From contig JACZKE010000038.1 in NCBI GenBank assembly GCA_014860225.1, positions 1 through 52,646 of the forward strand: a stretch of 52,646 nucleotides of DNA, read 5' to 3'. The notes under the pieces are model-generated. The model searched no databases. It was not told the origin of the DNA and saw only the letters and a program-made list of their open reading frames with translations. This document shows, piece by piece, positions 34,684 through 43,470 of this stretch. Source of the stretch: Desulfuromonadales bacterium (GTDB lineage Bacteria; Desulfobacterota; Desulfuromonadia; Desulfuromonadales; BM103). The position numbers and the translations under genes were made by a program. Numbering within the stretch: position 1 is the first letter of the stretch; each line of letters begins with the position of its first letter.

Positions 34684-36156
34684 ATGAACAAAGTATTAAT
34701 CAGTTCCGTTGGCGTACTTGCTGCTCTGCTCTTCATAGGCATTGCCAGTGTCCAGACCGCAATCGCGGCAGATATGGAAGGAATCAAGAGCAACAATCAT
34801 GACTGGGCAGGCTCTTACCCTCATCAATACGGTACCTGGAAAAAGACTTCGGAAAGTGACGAGATCACCGATCTTCTGAAAGAAAAACCTCAGCTCGCGA
34901 TTCTGTGGGCCGGATACGGATTCTCCAAGGACTACAATGCTCCAAGGGGTCACTTTTACGCCCTGCAGAGCAATCAGAACACACTTCGGACCGGCGCACC
35001 GGTTGATGCCCAGACGGGTCCCATGCCGACCGCTTGCTGGACGTGTAAATCCCCCGACGTTCCCCGGATGATTCAGCAGGACGGGGAGCTCGAATTCTTT
35101 ACCGGAAAGTGGGCCAAGTACGGGCATGAAATTGCCAATTCAATCGGTTGTGCCGATTGTCACGACAGCAAGACTACCGAGCTGACCGTCGGTCGGCCCT
35201 CACTGCAAAGAGGGCTCGAAAGTGCCGGTCTGGACATGCAGAAAGTCAGTGAAACCGAGATGCGCTCACTCGTCTGTGCCCAGTGCCACGTCGAATACTA
35301 TTTCAAGAAGACTGACTGGAAAGACGCCGCAGGGAACGCGCAAGTTGCAAACGTTGTTACCCTGCCCTGGGCCAACGGTATGACCGTCGAGGGGATGGAG
35401 AGCTATTACGACACGATTGAGTTCAAAGATTGGACGCACAAGATCAGCAAGACTCCGATGCTGAAAGCGCAGCACCCTGGCTACGAAATATTCCTGTCCG
35501 GTATCCACGCGCAAAATGGCGTGAACTGCGCCGACTGCCACATGCCCACTATCAAGGTTGAGGGAGAGACCATCACCGATCACCAGATCAAAGGCACCCT
35601 CGATCAGATGATGAGCACCTGCCTCAACTGCCATGATGAGAGTCCGGAGCAGTTCAAGCAGATCCTCACCCGGAAACTTGAACGCAAAGAACAATTAATG
35701 GAAATCACCATGAACAACCTGGCCAAAGCCCATCTTGAAGCGGGCGAAGCCTGGCGCCTCGGGGCAACCGAACCGGAGATGGCTGAGATCTTATCGGATA
35801 TCCGTCACGGCCAGTGGCGCTGGGATTATTCCATCGCCAGCCATGGTTCCTTCTATCATGCCCCTGAAGAGACACTGAGAATTCTGGGCATTGCCAACGA
35901 CGCAGCCCAGAGTGCAAGGATTAAACTCGCTAAAGTTTTGGCCAAGCACGGAGGCATCGGCTATGTCGCACCCGACTTCTCCACCAAGGAGAAGGCCCAG
36001 ACATTGGCTGAGGTTCCATTACAAGCGCTTGTGGATGAGAAACTGGTATTCAAGAAGGGGCTTCTCAAGGAATGGGAACAGGACGCTATAAAACGCGGAA
36101 TTCTGGATCCAGAGACTAGAAAAGGGATGAGCGACAACACGGCCTACAAGAAATAA
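34684..36156 (+). CDS. nrfA: Cytochrome c nitrite reductase (ammonia-forming)
   Basis: A 490-residue periplasmic pentahaem enzyme that reduces nitrite to ammonium with six electrons. A signal peptide ends near AIAAD. The catalytic haem site CWTCK (118-122) has the diagnostic lysine ligand, and four classical sites follow: CADCH (156), CAQCH (198), CADCH (282) and CLNCH (313). Tyr205, just after the third site, and the His in LSGIHAQ (about 275) fit the active-site Tyr and His. The ATG at 34684 has AGGAGG upstream. It sits alone with no nrfH or other redox partner in the window and ends at a strong terminator. Anaerobic control by the upstream FNR-like site is likely. Confidence 0.97.
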   Translation: MNKVLISSVGVLAALLFIGIASVQTAIAADMEGIKSNNHDWAGSYPHQYGTWKKTSESDEITDLLKEKPQLAILWAGYGFSKDYNAPRGHFYALQSNQNTLRTGAPVDAQTGPMPTACWTCKSPDVPRMIQQDGELEFFTGKWAKYGHEIANSIGCADCHDSKTTELTVGRPSLQRGLESAGLDMQKVSETEMRSLVCAQCHVEYYFKKTDWKDAAGNAQVANVVTLPWANGMTVEGMESYYDTIEFKDWTHKISKTPMLKAQHPGYEIFLSGIHAQNGVNCADCHMPTIKVEGETITDHQIKGTLDQMMSTCLNCHDESPEQFKQILTRKLERKEQLMEITMNNLAKAHLEAGEAWRLGATEPEMAEILSDIRHGQWRWDYSIASHGSFYHAPEETLRILGIANDAAQSARIKLAKVLAKHGGIGYVAPDFSTKEKAQTLAEVPLQALVDEKLVFKKGLLKEWEQDAIKRGILDPETRKGMSDNTAYKK

Positions 36157-36196
36157 TCGACTCCATCCTTAACCGCAGAGTTCGGTTGTTATGATA

Positions 36197-36236
36197 AAAA
36201 CAGTCGCCCGGTCTGTTCAGGCCGGGCGACTGTTTT
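36197..36236 (+). terminator. Intrinsic terminator of nrfA
   Basis: AAAACAGTCGCCCGG (36197-36211) pairs perfectly over 15 bases with 36222-36236, which ends in TTTT. It lies 40 bases after the nrfA stop. Because the left arm begins with A residues it could work in both directions. Confidence 0.92.
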
Positions 36237-36447
36237 AGCTTAGACTGATTAAGATTACCTTGGTGGCGTTCCAACAGTAACCTTAGGAAGCATGCATGAC
36301 AGTGACATAGATAGGATTTTTGAAGCACCTCCGTAATCCAAAGAGGGTCGCCGGTTATGCTGCCTACCTAAATAAGTTTCTTACCGGTTAACGGGTTCGT
36401 GGATACTTACATAGCCCAGAGTTTTGTGTCGGTTTGACTCCTGTTGA

Positions 36448-36475
36448 TTGACATGCACCATAGAGCACATATAAT
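36448..36475 (+). promoter_or_regulatory. Consensus sigma-70 promoter
   Basis: A perfect TTGACA (36448-36453) and a perfect TATAAT (36470-36475) are separated by 16 bases. Transcription should begin near 36482, giving a leader of about 68 bases to the SpoIIM-like gene. The rest of 36237-36447 shows no gene. Confidence 0.85.
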
Positions 36476-36549
36476 CTTACAAAGAGTACAGAGTAAATTT
36501 GTCAGGTATTCCGTTTGGCGTCTTATCTCCTGCCTACAGGGGTGTTACG

Positions 36550-37323
36550 ATGCAAAACTTTTGCGTATTTAAAGCATATAGATGGCTGCTCACTCATCTG
36601 GTCATCGCTGCCTCAATAGGTTATGCCGCCACGATGTTAGTTGCCTGGCTGTGGCAGGCGGAACCCACAACCCTCCTGAGGGCAACGACATTTGGTCTGC
36701 CACATGTCGGCACAATGATTACGAACCAGGGGATTGCCTTTGGTATTGACTCATGGCTCATGTTGTTTTTCTGTAACCTCACAGTCGCCCTGCTGATAGT
36801 GGTCCTCGTCTACTGGGCCCAACTGCTTAACCCTCACAACAGGGACCGGTCGTTCTTGCGTCTGCGAAGATATCTCCAGAAAGATCGCTCTGCCGAATAT
36901 TTGCTGAAAATTCCCATCTTTGCACGCATCCAGTCACCTCAATTGCGCTTGGCTTCGTTCCTTTTACTAGCCATACCGTACATCGCCACAATCGCCCTTG
37001 GTTTTCTGGCCGGGGCTTGGGTCGGTGTTGGGGTTGTGTTTAGTTCTTCGCCGCTTGTCGCCTTAGCTTACCTCTTGCCGCACGGCATTCCCGAAATTGC
37101 CGCTATACTGCTCGCTTGTAGTATCCCGGTCGGGACTTGGATGACAATTAAACCAGAGGGTGGCAATGAATCCACTTCCGAGTCCTTCATGGGTATTGAT
37201 CGTGTGCTTGACTCGCCTCAGTTCCAACAGAACTTGAAGATGATCATCAACCTTCTCCTGATCGCAGGTCTGACCGAAGCTTATTTAACGATTCAGGTTG
37301 TCGACATGCTTAGAGGTAGCTAG
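36550..37323 (+). CDS. SpoIIM-like (DUF95) membrane protein
   Basis: A 257-residue membrane protein with about five to six hydrophobic segments. The segment YLLPHGIPEIAAILLACSIP and the C-terminal LLIAGLTEAYLT match the stage II sporulation protein M-like family, in which HG.(F/P)E(L/I).A is the key motif. In non-sporulating bacteria these proteins are often linked to cell-envelope functions or to RDD-domain partners; none is adjacent here. The ATG at 36550 with AGGGGTG upstream is preferred over a TTG at 36499. It is driven by its own near-perfect promoter, implying steady expression. The role is not known. Confidence 0.75.
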   Translation: MQNFCVFKAYRWLLTHLVIAASIGYAATMLVAWLWQAEPTTLLRATTFGLPHVGTMITNQGIAFGIDSWLMLFFCNLTVALLIVVLVYWAQLLNPHNRDRSFLRLRRYLQKDRSAEYLLKIPIFARIQSPQLRLASFLLLAIPYIATIALGFLAGAWVGVGVVFSSSPLVALAYLLPHGIPEIAAILLACSIPVGTWMTIKPEGGNESTSESFMGIDRVLDSPQFQQNLKMIINLLLIAGLTEAYLTIQVVDMLRGS

Positions 37324-37471
37324 GACTCTGTCGAACTTTTCATCCGAAAAAGGTTAAACTCACCGAGTCATAAAAAATCCCTGCGAAGGTGAAATGAGGT
37401 CGGTCCGCAATAGTCAGTCTCTTCCAATTTCTAAATGTGACTCACAGGTTTGCCAGTTCTATTTTTCAACA

Positions 37472-37539
37472 CCAGGAGCCTGTTGGACTACACGGGCCGA
37501 AGCGAAAAACCGGCTCATGGGTAGTCCGAAAACTCCTGG
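37472..37539. repeat. Short-form palindromic repeat, copy B
   Basis: This lies in the 307-base gap 37324-37630, which has nothing else clear. The core TTGGACTACACGGGCCGAAG ... CCGGCTCATGGGTAGTCCGAA is flanked by CCAGGAG and CTCCTGG, forming a dyad. It corresponds to the two ends of the 52494-52646 element joined head-on with the ~100-base centre missing, in inverse orientation to copy A. Confidence 0.8.
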
Positions 37540-37630
37540 ATTCCAAATATCCGTTTTAAATTGAGGAGAGATCCTGTCAGGTTGTGCCAAAACTGTTGAT
37601 CGAACGAGTACCCGTGTCAATTTCCGACCA

Positions 37631-38500
37631 TCAGTCCATCTCTGTAGCGAATCCGGTCCATCGGGCGATAGTCTCCCTCAGGGTTTGCCGGTAAATCTCG
37701 CCACCCACGATAAAGCCATTGTTGTGGTCGGCACCGGGAATCCATAAAAGCTGTTTTTCCTCTGGTGCCCTGTAAAAAAGCTCTTCTGCCATGCGTGGCG
37801 GGCAAATGGTATCATCTTTGCCGTGAATGAGCAGAACGGGACTCTTCAGGCCGCTGATCTTCTTCAGGTTGTCGTACTTTGCACCGATCAACCAACCCAG
37901 TAAGCGATTGATCAGAGGGTAGTGGTGCTGACCCATGGCAGCGATCGAGGTAAAGGCTGATTCCATGATCAAGCCGGCTGGAGGGGAGTGCAGTGCAGCT
38001 TCGAGACCGATTGCGGCACCCAGCGAGCGGCCGAAGATGATTGTACGTTCTGATGGCCAGCCGCGTTTGTTCAACAATTCCAAAGCACCGGCGACATCGT
38101 GATAGGTCCCATGCTCGCTAGCTTTCCCTTCGCTGAGGCCATAGCCGCGGTAATTGAAGATGAAGACGGCAACCCCGAAATCGTGAAGCAATTGCAAGGT
38201 TTCCAGCCGATGGGAGATGTTTCCTGCGTTGCCTATGCAGAAGAGCACGATCGGAGCGTTTGGTCGCCCTGAAACGAGCCAGCCGCTCAGCCGGGTGCCG
38301 TCGGTTGCCAGAAACGCAATCTCTTCGTAATCCAGTCCCACGCTCGATGGTGTTGCCTCGTGACGAGGCTCGGGAAAGTAAAGAAAGTGGTGGTCAAGAG
38401 CGGTTCGCGCAGGCATGGCAAAGATCATTGCAGCCAACAGGTAAATGAGCAACCGGTAACGCAGCTTTTTGAATCCGGCAGCTTTCGAAGTGAGAGACAT
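37631..38500 (-). CDS. Membrane-anchored alpha/beta hydrolase
   Basis: A 289-residue alpha/beta-hydrolase of the BEM46/YfhR-like type. An N-terminal membrane anchor (about 15-30) precedes the fold. The nucleophile elbow GRSLGA carries Ser159; GKDDTICPP supplies Asp229 or Asp230 and GADHNN supplies His259, a complete triad. The oxyanion segment GNAGNISHR lies near 90. The catalytic domain would face the periplasm or cytoplasm depending on anchor orientation. The substrate is unknown; esterase or acyl hydrolase is the generic expectation. The start lies seven bases beyond the trkH stop, so it is the last gene of the trkA-trkH string. Confidence 0.88.
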   Translation of the reverse strand: MSLTSKAAGFKKLRYRLLIYLLAAMIFAMPARTALDHHFLYFPEPRHEATPSSVGLDYEEIAFLATDGTRLSGWLVSGRPNAPIVLFCIGNAGNISHRLETLQLLHDFGVAVFIFNYRGYGLSEGKASEHGTYHDVAGALELLNKRGWPSERTIIFGRSLGAAIGLEAALHSPPAGLIMESAFTSIAAMGQHHYPLINRLLGWLIGAKYDNLKKISGLKSPVLLIHGKDDTICPPRMAEELFYRAPEEKQLLWIPGADHNNGFIVGGEIYRQTLRETIARWTGFATEMD

Positions 38501-38507
38501 CGGAGGA

Positions 38508-39950
38508 TCATTTTCGCCAGAAACTCGGAAAAACCAGAACCAGTACGGTAAACAGTTCTAGTCGTCCCAACAGCATGCAGAATGCGAGCACCAGCTTACC
38601 GAATGCCGGGACATGAGCGAAGTTGTCGACAGGCCCGACCGAACCGAGTCCCGGGCCGATGTTGCTGAGAGTGGCGATGACCGAGGCGCCTGCTGAGGGG
38701 AGGTCCATACCGACACCGGCCATGACGAATGAGGCGGCAACAAACACACCCAGGTAGAGCGCAAAGAATCCGAGGATCGACTGCATGACTTCCTTGTCCA
38801 CCGGTCGTTCGCCAAGTTTGACCAGACGTACGGCACGGGGGTGAATCAGTCGGAAAACCTGCACATGAGCATGCTTGAACAGGAGCAGGATGCGGGCGAC
38901 CTTCATGCCGCCTCCAGTAGAGCCTGCGCAGCCGCCGATGAACATGGCAAATACCAAGAGATACTGGCAGAGGACCGGCCAGAGTTCATAATCGGCCGTG
39001 CCGAAACCGGTGGTGGTCATAATCGACACCACCTGGAAGGCGCTGAAACGCAGGTTGTCGAGAAAGTCGGTGTAAATGCCCCCCATGTTGAGCAGTATTA
39101 TCAGAGCTGTCCCGACCAGAATCAGGCCGGTATAAAAGAGAAACTCATCGTTGCGGATGAAGTCGCCGAACTTGCCGCGCAACGCGAGGTAGTGCAGGGA
39201 AAAGTTGATGCCGGCCAGGAACATGAAAAAGGTGATCACCCACTCGATGTAGGCGCTGTCGAAGGCGGCTACGGATGCGTTGCGGGTTGAAAACCCGCCG
39301 GTGGCCATAGTGGTGAAGGAATGGTTCAGGCCATCGAAAAAGCTCATGTCACCAGCCATCAGCAACAGGACTTCAGCGCCGGTGAGCAGCACGTAAACGC
39401 CCCAGAGCAGCTTGGCGGTGTCCTGGATGCGCGGTTTCAGCCGGTCGGCGGTCGGACCGGGGACTTCGGCCTTGAATAGCTGCATGCCGCCGACACCGAG
39501 CATCGGCAGAATGGCCAGGGAGAGGACAATAATCCCCATGCCGCCCAGCCATTGAGTCAGGGACCGCCATAGCAGAATGCTTGGCGGCAGCACCTCGATA
39601 TCGGTAAGAATCGTCGAGCCGGTGGTGGTGAAGCCGCTCATGGTCTCGAAAAAAGCATTGAGATATGAGGGGATTGCTCCCGAAAAAACAAACGGCAGTG
39701 CCCCGAAGAGAGCAAAAAGTGTCCAGCCGAACGTGACGACGGCAAAGCCTTCACGGACAGAAAGGTCGGTTTCAGAGCGGAACAGGTTAAAAAGCAGTCC
39801 GCCGCATGCTGCCGAAATAACCGATGAAAGAATAAAGGCGCTCGCAGCGCCATCGCCGTAAAACCAGGAAAAAGGCACAGGAAAGAGCAGGGCAATAGCC
39901 AGGAAAAGCAGCAGGGCGCCGAGTATGCGCAGTGTCAGAGTGATGTTCAT
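38508..39950 (-). CDS. trkH: Trk-type potassium uptake channel subunit
   Basis: A 480-residue integral membrane protein that conducts potassium. Several selectivity-filter-like P-loops are visible, for example SGFTTTGSTIL, TTMATGGFSTRNAS, STTTGFGTADYELWP-like MTTTGFGTA, and IATLSNIGPG. The order and length match TrkH/TrkG. It starts immediately after the trkA stop with no gap, so both subunits are coupled. TrkA should bind its cytoplasmic face and gate transport by NAD(H) or ATP. Confidence 0.95.
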   Translation of the reverse strand: MNITLTLRILGALLLFLAIALLFPVPFSWFYGDGAASAFILSSVISAACGGLLFNLFRSETDLSVREGFAVVTFGWTLFALFGALPFVFSGAIPSYLNAFFETMSGFTTTGSTILTDIEVLPPSILLWRSLTQWLGGMGIIVLSLAILPMLGVGGMQLFKAEVPGPTADRLKPRIQDTAKLLWGVYVLLTGAEVLLLMAGDMSFFDGLNHSFTTMATGGFSTRNASVAAFDSAYIEWVITFFMFLAGINFSLHYLALRGKFGDFIRNDEFLFYTGLILVGTALIILLNMGGIYTDFLDNLRFSAFQVVSIMTTTGFGTADYELWPVLCQYLLVFAMFIGGCAGSTGGGMKVARILLLFKHAHVQVFRLIHPRAVRLVKLGERPVDKEVMQSILGFFALYLGVFVAASFVMAGVGMDLPSAGASVIATLSNIGPGLGSVGPVDNFAHVPAFGKLVLAFCMLLGRLELFTVLVLVFPSFWRK

Positions 39951-41303
39951 CTATTCGAAGAAACTTTCAACTTTGGGAAGGGCTTCAGGCAGAGCGAAGA
40001 CCATCACCAGGTCTCCTACCTTCAGGCAGGTCTCACCGTCGGGAATCTCATAGCTCTTCTGGTGAACAATGGCACCGATGATAGCACCGCCGGGAAAGTG
40101 CAGGTCCTTGAGAGGGGTATCAACAATCGGGCTGCCTGCTTTGATTTCAATCTCCAGAACCTCCGAATTGCTGCCTTCAATAGTCGCTACGGAGATAACA
40201 TTGCCCCGGCGGGCAAACTTCAGGATCGCACCTGCGGCTGAAAGTCGCGGTGAGACACAGGCGTCAATACCAAGAGAGGGCGCCAATTCGAGAAGTTCAG
40301 GTTTGTTGACCAGGCAAAGGGTCCGTTTCGTGCCATGACGCTTGCAGAGAAGTGAACAGAGGATATTGGTCTCGTCGTTGTCGGTCGCGGCGATGAACAC
40401 GTCGGCATTGGCAACGCCTTCATCAAGCAGGACCCGGATGTCGGTCCCCTCGGCGTGTATAACCATGGCCTTTTTCAGCTGCGCCGAGAGTTTTTCACAG
40501 CGCAATTGATCACGTTCAACGAGTCGGACGCTGAAGCCGCGCTCCTCGAGGTTGCGGGTAACCCGCAGACCGATCCGGCCACCGCCGAGAACGAAGGCCC
40601 GTCGGGAGCCACGGCGCTTCTCTTCCTTGATCTGCAGCATGTACTGGATGGCAGGCAGCTCTTCCTTGTGGGCAAAGATGAAGATGCTGTCGCCTACCTG
40701 GATGGTGTCGTCGCCGCGGGGAATGATGGTGCGCCCATGGCGCGTGATGGCAACTACGACGAAACGATACATGCCGCGGATCTCGCCAAGCTCTTTCAGG
40801 GTCAGATCACATAACGGGCTGTCTTCGGTGATGCGGTAACCGAGAAACTGTATCTGGCCGCCGACGAACTCGGCAACATCGAAAGTCCCGGCCCTGGCAG
40901 CCAGGTTGGCCAGTTCATCAGCCACGGCATCGTCCGGGTTGATCATCAGGTCGATGCCAAGTTTGTCTTTGGAGAGCACTGCTCCCCGGCTCAGGTAGTC
41001 AATACTCTTGACGCGGGCAATGCGCTTGCCGACGCCATATTCCCGCGCCAGCAGGCAAACCAGAATATTGACCTCATCAAGATCAGTGACAGCCATGACG
41101 ATGTCCGCCTCCTTGATGCCTGCCTGTTCCATGGTCTCAGCGCTGGCGCCGTTGCCGAGGATGCCGAGCACATTGAGACGGTCCTGGGCTTCGCTGAGAT
41201 GCTCCTGATCACGATCTATCAGAGTGACTTCATGCCCTTCCAGAGAGAGCCGTTCGCAGAGGAAGTAGCCGACCTGGCCAGCCCCGACTATGAGTATATT
41301 CAT
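39951..41303 (-). CDS. trkA: Trk potassium uptake regulatory subunit
   Basis: A 450-residue cytosolic regulator with two tandem RCK units. Each has a nucleotide-binding GxGxxG: GAGQVGYFLCERL at residues 7-19 and GGGRIGLRVTRNLE near 240. Each Rossmann domain (RCK_N) is followed by a TrkA_C domain, IQFLGYRITEDSPLCDLTL and VLEIEIKAGSPIVDTPL. The second one ends in LPKVESFFE. This is the classic TrkA arrangement, controlling potassium flux through TrkH. It is the first gene of the operon with trkH and the hydrolase. The 125-base upstream region shows no clear promoter consensus. Confidence 0.95.
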   Translation of the reverse strand: MNILIVGAGQVGYFLCERLSLEGHEVTLIDRDQEHLSEAQDRLNVLGILGNGASAETMEQAGIKEADIVMAVTDLDEVNILVCLLAREYGVGKRIARVKSIDYLSRGAVLSKDKLGIDLMINPDDAVADELANLAARAGTFDVAEFVGGQIQFLGYRITEDSPLCDLTLKELGEIRGMYRFVVVAITRHGRTIIPRGDDTIQVGDSIFIFAHKEELPAIQYMLQIKEEKRRGSRRAFVLGGGRIGLRVTRNLEERGFSVRLVERDQLRCEKLSAQLKKAMVIHAEGTDIRVLLDEGVANADVFIAATDNDETNILCSLLCKRHGTKRTLCLVNKPELLELAPSLGIDACVSPRLSAAGAILKFARRGNVISVATIEGSNSEVLEIEIKAGSPIVDTPLKDLHFPGGAIIGAIVHQKSYEIPDGETCLKVGDLVMVFALPEALPKVESFFE

Positions 41304-41428
41304 CTGGTGTTTCCCTTGGTGTACGTCCGGTATCGGTCCTTTTTTGCAACCTCTGCTGGCCGTTCGTTTTTCAGTTCTGACGATCTTGTGTCAGAGGCTT
41401 GCCTGAAATCCCGAAATCGCTTAAGATT

Positions 41429-41740
41429 ATGCAGACTCAAGCGAGGTTGATTGTGGAACCCTGGTTCGATATTACTGAAGAACAATTGCGCCGCGAACGG
41501 GAAAAGTCGCGTGAATTACGGCGCTCCCAGTGGTGGCGCAATCGGATTGATACAGGACTGTGCCATTATTGCGGTGGCCATTTTGCTTCTGATGAGCTGA
41601 CCCTGGATCATGTCGTGCCACTGGTGCGCGGTGGCAGGAGCACGCACGGCAACTGTGTTCCGGCCTGCAAGAAATGTAACACCCGTAAACGTGACCTGCT
41701 GCCCATCGAGTGGCAGGAGTACCTTGACACCCTCCTATAG
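41429..41740 (+). CDS. HNH endonuclease family protein
   Basis: A 103-residue single-domain HNH protein. The zinc knuckle CHYCG (Cys45, Cys48) and CKKC (Cys80, Cys83) frame the catalytic core LTLDHVVPLVRGG, with Asp60 and His61, and Asn75 in HGNC. It may cut or nick DNA, but many solitary HNH proteins of this size have no known target. The ATG at 41429 is weakly supported, with an in-frame TTG at 41399 as an alternative. It diverges from trkA and converges on the acidic-protein gene, overlapping its 3' end by six bases. No restriction-modification or phage genes are close. Confidence 0.88.
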   Translation: MQTQARLIVEPWFDITEEQLRREREKSRELRRSQWWRNRIDTGLCHYCGGHFASDELTLDHVVPLVRGGRSTHGNCVPACKKCNTRKRDLLPIEWQEYLDTLL

Positions 41741-41965
41741 CTCTTCCAGTTGGTCCGGTTCATCCTCCTCGGCGTTGCTTCCCTCGTCATCGTCATCGAC
41801 CATATCATCGAAATCTTCATCCAAGAAGCGTTCCAGAAAGCGCTGATTGCTGCGCAGACGACGTTGAATCTTCTCTTCCAGCTCAGCGAGTTCAGGGAAA
41901 CGTTCCTTTCTTTCCTCCACGGCAGTTTGTTGCGCTTCAGTCACATTGTCCTGCTGGTCGGTCAT
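41735..41965 (-). CDS. Small highly acidic protein, coupled to glgA
   Basis: A 76-residue protein with long charged helices and a very acidic tail (DEDFDDMVDDDDEGSNAEED region). It has no cysteines, signal or membrane segment. The ATG at 41965 has AAAGGAAC upstream and overlaps the glgA stop in an ATGA arrangement, so it is almost surely translated with glgA. The family is not recognised. Its acidic nature suggests protein contact or ion buffering, but that is a guess. The 3' end overlaps the HNH gene by six bases. Confidence 0.8.
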   Translation of the reverse strand: MTDQQDNVTEAQQTAVEERKERFPELAELEEKIQRRLRSNQRFLERFLDEDFDDMVDDDDEGSNAEEDEPDQLEEL

Positions 41966-43428
41966 TTTAGTTCCTTTGTACACAAGTGATAGAGGCCTTC
42001 GTATTGTTTGGCCGCGTGGACCCAGGATATCTCCAGAGTCATTCCGCGCAACACCAGCTTTAGCCAGTTTTCCGGCTTCGCATAAGTCGACAGGGCCCTG
42101 TCAAGACAATGCAGAAGACTGCTGTGCCGATATTCATGAAACACAAAACCGTTGGCCTGGTCTGCCGATTCCAGCGGGTCGAAGATTGTGTCTGCAAGTC
42201 CTCCTGTGGCATGAACCAGTGGTACCGATCCGTAACGCAAGGCAATCAATTGTCCCAAACCGCACGGTTCATAGCGGCTCGGCATCAGGAACATGTCGCT
42301 GCCTGCATAGATGCGCCGCGACAGCCTATCGTCGAAACCCAGAAGAACGCTTGCCTGGCCAGGATAAAAGCTGGCGGCCTCGGTAAGGCGGTGTTCATAA
42401 TCGGGATTGCCGCTACCGAGGATCACCAGTTGCAGGTCGCGTGACATGATCTTGTCCCAGCTTTCAAGGACCAGATCTATACCTTTCTGGGTATCAAGTC
42501 TCGTGATCATGGCGACAATCGGTGCTTCTGATGATACCTGCAGGCCGAGTTTCTCCTGCAAGTCTTTTTTGCATGCGGCTTTGCCGGACAGGCGTTTCGG
42601 GCTATAGGTGTGTGTCAAGGCCAGATCGTCGGCTGGTGACCACAGCTGGCTATCAAGTCCGTTTAAAAGGCCATGCAGCTGATCGGCTCGTGAACGCAGC
42701 AGACCATCCAGGCCTATACCGCACTCGGGCGTCTGGATCTCGCGACAGTAGGTCGGAGAGACGGTATTGACCTGGTCGGCAAAACGGATGCCGCCTTTCA
42801 GCAGGGAGATCTGGCCGTGATATTCAAGGCCGTCGGGAGTGAGCAAGGATTCGTCAAGACCCAGGGCCCGTCCGGCAGTCAGTGGAAATACCCCTTGATA
42901 ACCGAGATTGTGAATGCTGAAAAGGCTGCCGGTTTTTGCAAAGAACGGGTCACTGCCGCGTTGCTGGTGCAGGAAAACCGGAACCAGGCCAGCCTGCCAG
43001 TCGTGAGCGTGTATAACGTCCGGGACAAACGTGATCTGACGGACAAGTTCAAGGGCGGCTCGGCTGAGCAGGCCGAAGCGCTCGGCATTGTCCGGATAAT
43101 CCTGGCCATGTTCTCCATAAAGTTCGGGGCGGTCGTAAAGTTCCGGTACATCAATGAAATAGACCGGCACTCCCCTGAGATCACCAGTGCGGAATCCTAC
43201 CCGGTAAACCTGGTCTCCCATGGGGATCAGCAACTGTCGCTGGTTCAGGCGGAGATTGCCGGTGACATCGCGCACTCTACGATACCAGGGCATAATCAGC
43301 CGCACATCATGACCAAGGTCATGCAAGGCCGGCGGCAAAGAACCGATCACATCTGCAAGTCCGCCGGTCTTGGCGAAGGGCGCTGCTTCAGAGGCGACCA
43401 TGAGTAATTTCAGGGCCGTTTCAGGCAT
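41962..43428 (-). CDS. glgA: Glycogen synthase
   Basis: A 488-residue GT5 glycosyltransferase that extends alpha-1,4-glucan from ADP- or UDP-glucose. The N-terminal KTGGLADVIGSLPPAL supplies the sugar-nucleotide lysine; HAHDWQAGLVP and the C-terminal PSRYEPCGLGQLIALRYG are family hallmarks. The first residues MPETALKLLMVASEAAPFAK match other GlgA starts. A GTG four codons earlier (43440) is possible, and neither has a good ribosome site. It follows the GH13 gene by 42 bases and precedes the acidic-protein gene with a four-base overlap. No glgC (ADP-glucose pyrophosphorylase) is in the window. Confidence 0.96.
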   Translation of the reverse strand: MPETALKLLMVASEAAPFAKTGGLADVIGSLPPALHDLGHDVRLIMPWYRRVRDVTGNLRLNQRQLLIPMGDQVYRVGFRTGDLRGVPVYFIDVPELYDRPELYGEHGQDYPDNAERFGLLSRAALELVRQITFVPDVIHAHDWQAGLVPVFLHQQRGSDPFFAKTGSLFSIHNLGYQGVFPLTAGRALGLDESLLTPDGLEYHGQISLLKGGIRFADQVNTVSPTYCREIQTPECGIGLDGLLRSRADQLHGLLNGLDSQLWSPADDLALTHTYSPKRLSGKAACKKDLQEKLGLQVSSEAPIVAMITRLDTQKGIDLVLESWDKIMSRDLQLVILGSGNPDYEHRLTEAASFYPGQASVLLGFDDRLSRRIYAGSDMFLMPSRYEPCGLGQLIALRYGSVPLVHATGGLADTIFDPLESADQANGFVFHEYRHSSLLHCLDRALSTYAKPENWLKLVLRGMTLEISWVHAAKQYEGLYHLCTKELK

Positions 43429-43470
43429 AATTATTTTCACAGTCAGGATTGGTCATTTCAGGGAGGCATT

